Part shown: one piece after another, positions 53,544 to 61,299 of the stretch
Layout: each line of letters opens with the position of its first letter
How positions within the stretch are numbered: position 1 is the stretch's first letter
Source: Spirosoma sp. KCTC 42546
Lineage (GTDB): Bacteria > Bacteroidota > Bacteroidia > Cytophagales > Spirosomataceae
Assembly: GCF_006965485.1 (NCBI RefSeq)
Contig: NZ_CP041360.1
Coordinates: 1,984,001-2,048,000, forward strand
Direction: 5' to 3'
Length of the DNA stretch: 64,000 nt
Made by a program: the position numbers and the translations under genes
The notes under the pieces: generated by a model
The model's database searches: none
What the model was told of the DNA's origin: nothing
The model's input: only the letters and a program-made list of their open reading frames with translations

Positions 53544-55901
53544 ATGACTTTGAATCGTTCTGTAAGATTGGTAATCAGTGGCCTTACCCTGTTTTTGGCA
53601 ATAAGTGGTAGTCAACTCACTGCTCAACCAATTAACCTGAAACAGGCCGTTGTTCTGGTTTCGCCCTCTGTTCCGTTGCCTATGCGGGAAACGGCTCCCC
53701 GGATGCTGCGCGAAGAGATTGAAAAACGAACGGGCGTTTCCCTGAAAACAGCGTCGACTTGGCCAAAGGCTGGCTCAACACGGATCGCACTGGTTCTTGT
53801 GGGCGATAAAGACGTTCAGGGCGTTACCATCCCGGTTAATACGTCGAATGATCGGCCAGAAGGTAAGCCAGAAGGATTCCGGGTGGTGAGTGAAACCAAT
53901 ACCACAGGCAATACGCTCTGGATTATTGGTGCCGATAGCCGGGGTATTCTGTTTGGCACCGGGTGGCTGTTGAGAAACCTGAAAATGGACCGAAAACTAC
54001 TGGAACTTCCCAACCCGGTCGATCTGGCCACGGCACCCGCTTATCCCATTCGGGGACATCAGTTGGGCTACCGGACCACGGCTAACTCGTACGATGCCTG
54101 GACGGTGGACCAATTTGAACAGTACATTCGCGATCTGGCCATTTTTGGAACCAACGCTGTAGAAGGAATCCCGTTTCACGAGGACGAAAAACCCAGCCCT
54201 CATTTTAAGATACCCGCTTCGGAAATGCGGGTCAAAATGAGCGAAATCTGCAAAGCGTACGATCTGGATTATTGGGTTTGGACACCCGCCACCTTTGAAC
54301 TCACCGATACGAAGAAACGGGAAGCCGAACTTACGCTGCACGAGACTTTTTATAAGGCATGCCCCCGGCTCGATCATGTTTTTTTGCCCGGTGGCGATCC
54401 CGGCGATAATCACCCCAGAGAGGTAATGCCTTTTTTAAAAGAGCTGCACGATCGACTGGTGAAGTACCATCCGAAGGCCAACGTCTGGCTGTCGTTGCAG
54501 GGGTTCAATGTGGAGCAGATCAATTATGTGTATGATTACCTGGCACAGAATAAGCCCGATTGGTTAGCAGGGCTTGTCTACGGGCCGGGAAGTCCGCCAC
54601 TCGCTGAAACCCGCTATCGTCTGCCCAAACAATACCAGCTTCGGCAGTACCCAGATATTACGCATACCGTTCGCTGCGAATTTCCCGTTGAACGCTGGGA
54701 TCAGGCGTTTGCGCTGACCTTAGGGCGGGAGGCATCAAATCCACGCCCTTATTTTTACGCGCGGGCTCAGGCGGCTGCGGCACCCTTTACGGATGGCTTT
54801 GTGTCCTATTCCGATGGTTGCCATGATGACATCAACAAAGTAGTGTGGAGTATGCGCGGTTGGGACCCGGATATGAACGTTCATCAGATCCTGACCGACT
54901 ACAGCCGCTTTTTCTTTGGCTTACCATTGACCGAATCCGCGGCCAGCGGTATTGAGGCTCTCGAACAAAACTGGCAGGGACCACTGGCGCAAAATGGGGG
55001 CGTCGACGCTACGTTTTCATTCTGGAAAACGATGGAAACAACGAATCCCGCCTTAGCCACCAACTGGCGTTGGCAACTCCTCCTTCTCCGGGCTTATTAC
55101 GATAACTACACCCGCAGGCGGTTACTGTATGAACAGGAACTGGAGGTAAAAGCGGACAAGATACTAGCACAGATGACCGATGCTGATCCCGATAACGCGA
55201 TGAGCCAGGCGCTTGCCCTTGTGAACAAAGCGGATACAGAGCCTGCTTCGCCTGAGTTGAAAGCCAAAATTGTGTCGTTATGTGCCGATCTATTTGCTTC
55301 AATTGGCTTACAAACCAGCGTGCCTAAGTATAAAGCGAAGGGTTATGAACGGGGTTGCCTGCTTGATTTCGTCGATTATCCGCTCAACAATCGCTGGTGG
55401 CTGACTGATGAGTTCGATAAAGTCCGGACACTGAAAACAAAGGAAGACAAACTGAGACGTCTACGGGAAATCGGTACCTGGGAAACGCCCGGCAAGGGCA
55501 GTTATTACGACGATGTGTCGAGCGTAAGCAAAGGCCCCCGCGTGAAAACCATCTCCGACGATGCCACGGACATTGCCTGGTGGAAAGACGGTTTCAGTCG
55601 GACCCGGCTTTCATCGCAAACGTTCCAGCGAAGTCCGGCCCTGGATTATGATAACCTGGACCCTACGGCGGAGTACATTATTCGGGTTGTCGGATTTGGC
55701 GATGCTTTGTTACGGGTCGATGGAAAGCGGTTGAGTCCACTGCACTACAGCAAGGAGGCCGATGCGGTTAAAGAATGGATTGTACCCCTGTCGGCCACGC
55801 AGGACGGGCATATCAGCGTCACGTTCGACGAACCGGAGGAATCCCACCTCAACTGGCGGCAAAACTCCCGGATCTCGGATATCTGGCTGCTGAAGCAGTA
55901 A
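53544..55901 (+). CDS. Secreted protein resembling a glycoside hydrolase, unassigned
   Basis: 785 residues; signal peptide about 1-28 (FLAISGSQLTAQ). An N-terminal region (about 30-150: ETAPRMLREEIEKRTGVSLK, LWIIGADSRGILFGTGWLLR) resembles the zincin-like domain at the start of GH20, GH67 and GH115 enzymes. The centre looks like a TIM barrel (RGHQLGYRTTANSYDAWTVD, TNAVEGIPFHEDEKPS, YWVWTPATFELTDTKK, DHVFLPGGDPGDNHP). The Glu and Asp residues in these stretches could be catalytic, but I cannot name them. The C-terminal 130 residues look beta-rich. I do not assign a family or substrate. Confidence 0.75.
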   Translation: MTLNRSVRLVISGLTLFLAISGSQLTAQPINLKQAVVLVSPSVPLPMRETAPRMLREEIEKRTGVSLKTASTWPKAGSTRIALVLVGDKDVQGVTIPVNTSNDRPEGKPEGFRVVSETNTTGNTLWIIGADSRGILFGTGWLLRNLKMDRKLLELPNPVDLATAPAYPIRGHQLGYRTTANSYDAWTVDQFEQYIRDLAIFGTNAVEGIPFHEDEKPSPHFKIPASEMRVKMSEICKAYDLDYWVWTPATFELTDTKKREAELTLHETFYKACPRLDHVFLPGGDPGDNHPREVMPFLKELHDRLVKYHPKANVWLSLQGFNVEQINYVYDYLAQNKPDWLAGLVYGPGSPPLAETRYRLPKQYQLRQYPDITHTVRCEFPVERWDQAFALTLGREASNPRPYFYARAQAAAAPFTDGFVSYSDGCHDDINKVVWSMRGWDPDMNVHQILTDYSRFFFGLPLTESAASGIEALEQNWQGPLAQNGGVDATFSFWKTMETTNPALATNWRWQLLLLRAYYDNYTRRRLLYEQELEVKADKILAQMTDADPDNAMSQALALVNKADTEPASPELKAKIVSLCADLFASIGLQTSVPKYKAKGYERGCLLDFVDYPLNNRWWLTDEFDKVRTLKTKEDKLRRLREIGTWETPGKGSYYDDVSSVSKGPRVKTISDDATDIAWWKDGFSRTRLSSQTFQRSPALDYDNLDPTAEYIIRVVGFGDALLRVDGKRLSPLHYSKEADAVKEWIVPLSATQDGHISVTFDEPEESHLNWRQNSRISDIWLLKQ

Positions 55902-55907
55902 AAGGTT

Positions 55908-56146
55908 GTTTAACCACAGAGGCACAGAGAACACAGAGTAAAAAAAAACAAGTTAAAGCTCAGTGTACTCCATGCCTCACGTTTTCGCTTGGCTTCGCCG
56001 AGTGAAGACTATTGTTTCAAGGGCCTCTGGCCCGTTTTCAATATAGTACAATTCACCGGCCAGAGGCCGTTAAAATAGACCTCACTCGGCGAAGCCAAGC
56101 GAAAACGGGAGAAAACTTCGTGTTGTCTGTGCCTCTGTGGTTAAAC
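55908..56146. repeat. Nested inverted repeats (three stems) after the GH-like gene
   Basis: Outer arms 55908-55928 and 56126-56146 (21 bp, GTTTAACCACAGAGGCACAG type) enclose 55980-56005 with 56082-56107 (26 bp perfect) and inside that GGCCTCTGGCC (56022-56032) with GGCCAGAGGCC (56058-56068). All three are exact. The spacer is otherwise empty. The outer arm stops 4 bp before the end of the convergent serine hydrolase gene. Confidence 0.88.
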
Positions 56147-56149
56147 CCC

Positions 56150-57805
56150 TTAGCGGACCACCGCTGGCAGAATATACTGTTCCAGTATCTTGTCTACCTG
56201 AGGATGGGCATACGCCGTGTTATAAGCAGTAGCCGTAACGACAACCACCAGTGGCTGGTCTTTAAAGACAAAGATTTTATTGCCCCCGTTTCCCGAGCAG
56301 TAATAGGTTTCATATGCCTTGCCGTCTACCTGATACGTTTTGTTCCAGAACAGGTACCCATAATACTCATCCTTCCGGCCCGGAATCGGCTTATGATGCG
56401 TAAAGGTTTGGCTAACCCAGGCAGCTGGTATGAGTTGCTTCCCCTGCCATTGGCCCCCATTTTTATATAACTGGCCGTATTTGGCAAAGTCCAGCGCATT
56501 CATTCGGATACCACCCGCCGTGCTGACTACTTTTTGGGGCGTGTATTGCCATTGGTAGTGGGTAATGCCCAGGGGCTTAAATAGTTTCTGGTCCGTATAG
56601 CGTTCCAGATTTCCCGGTACAACTTTGTTCAGAATGTCACCCAACAACACAACACCTGCGGTAAAATAATGCCACTCCCCTTTAAACTTCGCAGGGTCAA
56701 CGGGTAGGTCCAGAATGAATTTTATCCAGTTAGGCGTAGGATACATATTCTCCTCGTTGCCCGGCGAGTTGTTGTCATTATCATCCCCGTCAAACGCCGA
56801 ACTCATGGTCAGTAACTCGTTTAGTGAGGTATTTGCCTTGGCAGGAGAGTCGTTTGCAAAGGTTTTCAGGTCATAAAAATCAGCTAACTTTTGGTTTTCA
56901 CTTTTCAAGTAACCTTCCTGCTTCGCAATCCCGGCCAGGGTAGAGGCAAACGTCTTACCCACCGAACGAACATCATGCAGGGAGTCTCGGGTGTTCCCGT
57001 TAAAGTATTCTTCGATCAGTAGTTTACCATTTTTAATGACGATCACACTGGTGATGTGTTTGAACACATCCTCGTCTATATTACCCTTCAACTCCTTGAT
57101 CTTGTTGGTATCAAATCGTTCCGTCGAGACGGCAAAGCCCGGATAGGGTTTGGGGATAGTAAGTCGAACTTTGGTTAGGTCAATAACTGGTTTGCGCTTC
57201 ACCTGTAGTGTCAGTTGCCCCGCAGCAATCAACTCGCCTACGGTTAGGTTGGGGTGGTTAAGATATGGTCTGATCTCAAGCCTGAACACGTGCGGGCCGT
57301 CCGTCAATTCGCTATCTCCGCCGTTATTCATAAACCGATTCCAGGCCGACTGACTCCACCAGGCACCCTCTCGCTGGTTATTAATCAACGGTTTGCTAAT
57401 GAGTGTTTCAACGTTCTTCACCTGGGCGTAAGGCGCGCCTGGATGCAGATTGCTTTGGTAGATGAGTCGGTTATCTACGTAAAAGTTAAATTGATATCCG
57501 CCTGTTTTCGTGAGTTCATCGGCCGTCAGTTCAGGCGCTAACTGATGCAGGTAGTTGGTGAGTGAGTTACCCATGAAGACCGTCATGAATAAATTGCTTT
57601 TGTTCGTCAGCGCATACGTACGTAGAAAGTCCGTGGTTTTTAGGTCGGCCGCTGGGATATCTTTATCGGTAAAGATGATTGTGCCGATGTTGGCCTGGTG
57701 TACCGCAGTCGCAATGCCCTGCGTTTTTACCAGATCGGTGGGCTGGCCGTACAGCTTGCAAGCCACAAGCAGGCTTAGTAAAATGGGTATCAAGCGCGTA
57801 TGCAT
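56150..57805 (-). CDS. Serine hydrolase (beta-lactamase class C/DD-carboxypeptidase fold) with N-terminal domain
   Basis: 551 residues from the ATG at 57805 (MHTRLIPILLSLLVACKLYG), a signal peptide with a possible lipobox LVAC, so it may be a lipoprotein. The C-terminal beta-lactamase fold has the nucleophile Ser281 and Lys284 in RSVGKTF, then HYFTAGVVLLGD in place of the YxN motif. The first 240 residues are a separate domain unlike the catalytic part (FMTVFMGNSLTNYLHQL, AWNRFMNNGGDSELTDGP). It could act on peptidoglycan or on an ester. It is the last gene of the minus-strand amino-sugar run. Confidence 0.87.
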   Translation of the reverse strand: MHTRLIPILLSLLVACKLYGQPTDLVKTQGIATAVHQANIGTIIFTDKDIPAADLKTTDFLRTYALTNKSNLFMTVFMGNSLTNYLHQLAPELTADELTKTGGYQFNFYVDNRLIYQSNLHPGAPYAQVKNVETLISKPLINNQREGAWWSQSAWNRFMNNGGDSELTDGPHVFRLEIRPYLNHPNLTVGELIAAGQLTLQVKRKPVIDLTKVRLTIPKPYPGFAVSTERFDTNKIKELKGNIDEDVFKHITSVIVIKNGKLLIEEYFNGNTRDSLHDVRSVGKTFASTLAGIAKQEGYLKSENQKLADFYDLKTFANDSPAKANTSLNELLTMSSAFDGDDNDNNSPGNEENMYPTPNWIKFILDLPVDPAKFKGEWHYFTAGVVLLGDILNKVVPGNLERYTDQKLFKPLGITHYQWQYTPQKVVSTAGGIRMNALDFAKYGQLYKNGGQWQGKQLIPAAWVSQTFTHHKPIPGRKDEYYGYLFWNKTYQVDGKAYETYYCSGNGGNKIFVFKDQPLVVVVTATAYNTAYAHPQVDKILEQYILPAVVR

Positions 57806-57907
57806 AGGAGTAGAGAGCAACTAAGTTTTATCAAAGCTATGCAGATCAGATACGTACGTGCCGAAAATGGGATGAACGGGCCGGAAAATGGGTTTAATAA
57901 ATCACCT

Positions 57908-59077
57908 TCACTTTCCCGCCAGGTATCGATTTCGGTATTCGAGTGGGGTGCAGCCTTTCACCTGACGGAACTGACGGGCAATGTTCTTGCTATCATTGAG
58001 GCCTAACTCCATGGCAATCTCAAAAACGGTCAGGTCGGTTTCCAGCAGTTTTTTAGAGAATTTTTCGATCCGCAGATTCTGGATGTACTTGTAGATAGGA
58101 TAGCCAATCACATGCTGAAACCGCATCTCCAGTGAGCGTCTCGACAACGGCACCTGCTTGACCACTTCATCGACCTGAAGGTTTTTGTCGATGTTCTGGT
58201 GAATGTATTTCAGTGAGGAGGCAATGTAATCGTCGTGGGTGGCGTAAATATCGGTCGACTGGCGGGTGATTACCTGCGTAGGCCTCACAACGATATCATA
58301 GAAGCACTCGGTTTCCTTGCGTATCATGCGATCCAGCAGGCGGGCCGCATCATACCCCCCTTTCTCGGCATCCTGCGCAATACTGGATAGAGGAGGGTCA
58401 GACAGCTCACAGATCATTTCATCATTATCGACCCCCAATACCGCTACCTCCTCGGGAATACGAATACCCGAATGTCGACAGGCCTCCGTGATATGCTGAC
58501 CAAGTCGGTCGTCGCACGTCATGATGGCAATGGGCTTTGGTAATGACAATAGCCACTGACTCAGTGAGCTAGGTTTATAATACCACAGCTCGATCTCACT
58601 GGCACGGGCGTTTTCGTTTTCAAAATAATGGACTTTGTAACCCGACCGGGACACCCGCTCGTCGAATCCTTCAGCCCGTTCCCGCGACCAGACGATGTCC
58701 GTAAATCCATAAAAGGCGAAGTTTTTAAAGCCTTTTTTTAGGAAATAGTCCGCGGCCATAGCGCCGGTTTCCTGGTGGGCACCCGTTATGTTGGGGATTT
58801 CTGTAAACCGTTCTTTAAAATCCTGCGCAATGAGTGGAATACCCGCCTGAACGATCTTTTCGATACTTTCATCGTTGTAAAGCTGCCCGATAATGCCGTC
58901 GGCTTCCCATTCTCGCGCCCAGTTCAGTATACCGTTGATCCCCATCGTTTCCCGATGAAAAAGGGGCATCCGGCAAAAAACCCATGGACCATATTCCCGC
59001 GAATATTTAGTGATCCCTTTCAACAGACTCTTGCTGTAGTCTTCTGCGAAGTCGATTAGTAGAATGATCTTGTGCAT
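57908..59077 (-). CDS. XylR-type AraC-family transcription regulator
   Basis: 389 residues from the ATG at 59077. A longer frame to 59158 translates the intergenic inverted repeat and is rejected. The N-terminal periplasmic-binding-like sugar domain (about 1-270: KIILLIDFAEDYSKSLLKGI, FYGFTDIVWSRERAEGF, CDDRLGQHITEACRHSG, VAVLGVDNDEMICELSDPPL) is followed by a C-terminal AraC HTH (DEVVKQVPLSRRSLEMRFQH, DSKNIARQFRQVKGCTPLEY). This is the architecture of E. coli XylR. The gene order (hexosaminidase, kinase, permease) makes an amino sugar or phosphosugar the likely inducer. Confidence 0.92.
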   Translation of the reverse strand: MHKIILLIDFAEDYSKSLLKGITKYSREYGPWVFCRMPLFHRETMGINGILNWAREWEADGIIGQLYNDESIEKIVQAGIPLIAQDFKERFTEIPNITGAHQETGAMAADYFLKKGFKNFAFYGFTDIVWSRERAEGFDERVSRSGYKVHYFENENARASEIELWYYKPSSLSQWLLSLPKPIAIMTCDDRLGQHITEACRHSGIRIPEEVAVLGVDNDEMICELSDPPLSSIAQDAEKGGYDAARLLDRMIRKETECFYDIVVRPTQVITRQSTDIYATHDDYIASSLKYIHQNIDKNLQVDEVVKQVPLSRRSLEMRFQHVIGYPIYKYIQNLRIEKFSKKLLETDLTVFEIAMELGLNDSKNIARQFRQVKGCTPLEYRNRYLAGK

Positions 59078-59080
59078 GGG

Positions 59081-59180
59081 TAAAGAGCGAAAGAGTGAAC
59101 GAGTGAATGAGCGAAAACCGCCGGGAAGTTGCGCTGTCGCGTCTGCCCGCTCTTTCACTCATTCACCCTTTCGCTCTTTA
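59081..59180. repeat. 33 bp inverted repeat between the MFS and XylR-type genes
   Basis: Arms 59081-59113 and 59148-59180 pair with three mismatches (GAGCGAAAG words). The right arm overlaps the last 26 bp of the MFS reading frame. It could terminate or attenuate transcription into the regulator gene. Confidence 0.75.
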
Positions 59181-60405
59181 ATTTAATCGTCGCATTCGTA
59201 ACCAGCGGTTTGGCCCAGATGCCAATACTGAAAATATAACCTAGTGTAAACAGAATGACCAGCATGGCCCAGCGCAGTCCCACCAGTTCGGCGAGGCCAC
59301 CGATGATCAGGGGTACCAGCGCGCCACCAACGATTCCGGTACACAAGATACCCGAAAAAGTGCCATGATGCTGCGGAACGGAGTTGAGTGCGAGTGAAAA
59401 AATGATGGACCACATTACAGAAGCAAAAAAACCAGTGGCCGGAAACGCATACAGAGCCACTTCTTTAGTGCCAAACAGCCCGGCAAGTAAGGCGATAATA
59501 GCGCCCAGCGTGAAAATCATCAGCACTTTGCGGCTGTCGGTTAGTTTCAGTAAAACCAGGCCAAGAACGCAGCCAATGGTCATGAGCCCCCAGAAATAAG
59601 CCACTACTTCGGCGCCAGTTGTTGTCGGGTCAACTCCGTGATACAGTTGAAGGAACTTGGAAATCCAGTTGGCAATGCCCTGTTCAGTACCTACATACGC
59701 GAAAATACCCGCGAAGAACAACAAGACCGTTTTGTTGCGAAGTAGCTCGGTCAGGGTACCGCCCACTTCCACTTTTTCGTCGTCCTTAAGCTCGACGGTT
59801 GGGAATTTGATCAGCGCAACTACTACAATCATCAAGAGCGTCGTCAGGGCAAAAACCCAATAGAGCGACACCCATTTCAGATCAACGGGAACCAGTCGAT
59901 TTAGCACCGCAATCGGGAAGCTAGTATTGGTGGTATGCAGGTTAACGACAAAGTAGCTGTATAGAAAAGGACTTATAAATGACGCGGCCCCGGAAAAAAG
60001 CTGCGCCAGCACCGAATTAAAGGCAAAATGCTCTTCCCCACCTGTTACTCGTAGCAGTGGGTTAATCACAACCTGCAACATGGCCATGCCAACACCGATG
60101 GAAAATAACGACACCAGCGCCACTGAAAATTGGGGTATGAGGGCGAAGAGTAAGGCACCCAGGAAAGCCAATAAAAAAGCACCTAGCAGCACCCGTTTCT
60201 CCTGGTATTTTTCGACCAGCAGTCCCGACGGAATCGACGCACTGTAGGCAACGAAAAAAGCAAAGGGCAAGAAACCCGCCAGACCGATACTCAGTTGAAA
60301 ACTGTCGACCAGATCGGGGATGATGGGCCCCAAAATGTTGGTCAGAAACGAAATGACAAAGAAAATGACCAGAATCAGGACGACAATCAGGGTGTTACGG
60401 TTCAT
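59155..60405 (-). CDS. MFS sugar permease (FucP/NagP-like)
   Basis: 416 residues with about 12 membrane segments. N-terminal NTLIVVLILVIFFVISFLTN and SFQLSIGLAGFLPFAFFVAY match the FHS subfamily of the major facilitator superfamily, which includes fucose, glucose/galactose and N-acetylglucosamine symporters. It starts 4 bp after the stop of the ROK kinase gene, and the downstream gene is an XylR-type regulator. With the GH20 enzyme at the head of the cluster, uptake of GlcNAc (NagP role) is likely, but fucose or glucose remain possible. Confidence 0.92.
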   Translation of the reverse strand: MNRNTLIVVLILVIFFVISFLTNILGPIIPDLVDSFQLSIGLAGFLPFAFFVAYSASIPSGLLVEKYQEKRVLLGAFLLAFLGALLFALIPQFSVALVSLFSIGVGMAMLQVVINPLLRVTGGEEHFAFNSVLAQLFSGAASFISPFLYSYFVVNLHTTNTSFPIAVLNRLVPVDLKWVSLYWVFALTTLLMIVVVALIKFPTVELKDDEKVEVGGTLTELLRNKTVLLFFAGIFAYVGTEQGIANWISKFLQLYHGVDPTTTGAEVVAYFWGLMTIGCVLGLVLLKLTDSRKVLMIFTLGAIIALLAGLFGTKEVALYAFPATGFFASVMWSIIFSLALNSVPQHHGTFSGILCTGIVGGALVPLIIGGLAELVGLRWAMLVILFTLGYIFSIGIWAKPLVTNATIKLKSERVNE

Positions 60406-60409
60406 GGTA

Positions 60410-61237
60410 TTAGCTAACTAAAGCGGCTGCGCCCAGCAGGGCAATGCCTTCCCGCTGCGACTGGAAAATTTTCAGTCGCTTGAGCGTGACTGGATAAGCG
60501 AAATCCTGCATACTCTCAAACATACCCGCTTTAAAAAACGGGTACGCTTTGGCAATGGAACCCCCTAAGACAATGACTTCAGGATCGTAGGCGTAGAGGA
60601 CTGCTTTGATAGCCCAGCCAAAATGACGACCAAATTCGGTCCAGAGTTGTAACGCGCTGGGCTCGCCGAGTTGGGCTGCCTGGCTGGCTTCGAGGGCCGT
60701 TGTCCCGTGGATAGCCTCGAAAAATTCGGCAGAGGCATAGTACTCAAAGTTTTTATCCCGATAGGGGAGTAGTCCTATTTCTCCCGCTCCACAGTTACTC
60801 CCGACAAAGAGCTGATTGTCAATGATAATGCCCGAGCCAAGCCCTGTACCAATAGACATGCCAACGACGGAATGGTAGGATTTGGCCAGACCAAACTGGT
60901 GTTCGCCAAGGGTAAAGCAGTTCACATCATTGTTCACAAATACGGGTACGGCAAATTCCTCTTCCAGAATATCGCGCAGGGCAACCTCTTTCCAGGATGG
61001 AATATTGGCCACGTTATATACAATACCCCGCCCCACATCAACCACCGAGGGAACACCAATGCCGATACTACTGACGGTGGATTCCGCCAGAGGACGGATT
61101 AATTCAATAAGTTGTGATAACGTAGCAGAGAGCGATTCTTTTTGATGTAATAAGCCACTCTTTTGATGAACAATTGATCCATTCCGTACAAGTCCAGCCC
61201 GTACGTTGGTTCCTCCTAAGTCGACCCCAATAGTCAT
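60410..61237 (-). CDS. ROK-family sugar kinase (GlcNAc/glucose kinase type)
   Basis: 275 residues, cytosolic. Phosphate-binding motif GVDLGGTNVRAGLV at the start, catalytic Asp in VPVFVNNDVNCFTLGEH and GMSIGTGLGSGIIIDNQ, GAGEIGLLPY. The zinc-finger CxCGxxGCxE found in most ROK kinases is missing after GAGEIG. This gives a compact ROK kinase, normally acting on glucose or N-acetylglucosamine. Gene order (GH20 upstream, MFS downstream by 4 bp) favours an amino sugar. Confidence 0.92.
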   Translation of the reverse strand: MTIGVDLGGTNVRAGLVRNGSIVHQKSGLLHQKESLSATLSQLIELIRPLAESTVSSIGIGVPSVVDVGRGIVYNVANIPSWKEVALRDILEEEFAVPVFVNNDVNCFTLGEHQFGLAKSYHSVVGMSIGTGLGSGIIIDNQLFVGSNCGAGEIGLLPYRDKNFEYYASAEFFEAIHGTTALEASQAAQLGEPSALQLWTEFGRHFGWAIKAVLYAYDPEVIVLGGSIAKAYPFFKAGMFESMQDFAYPVTLKRLKIFQSQREGIALLGAAALVS

Positions 61238-61299
61238 GGTACGTATGTTGCGTATTGGTGTAAAAAACTACAAGAATATTATACTAGTATCAGGACGTG

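Noticed and set aside
59078..59158. N-terminal extension of the XylR-type regulator
   Set aside because: It would translate the inverted repeat; the ATG at 59077 starts the conserved sugar-binding domain.
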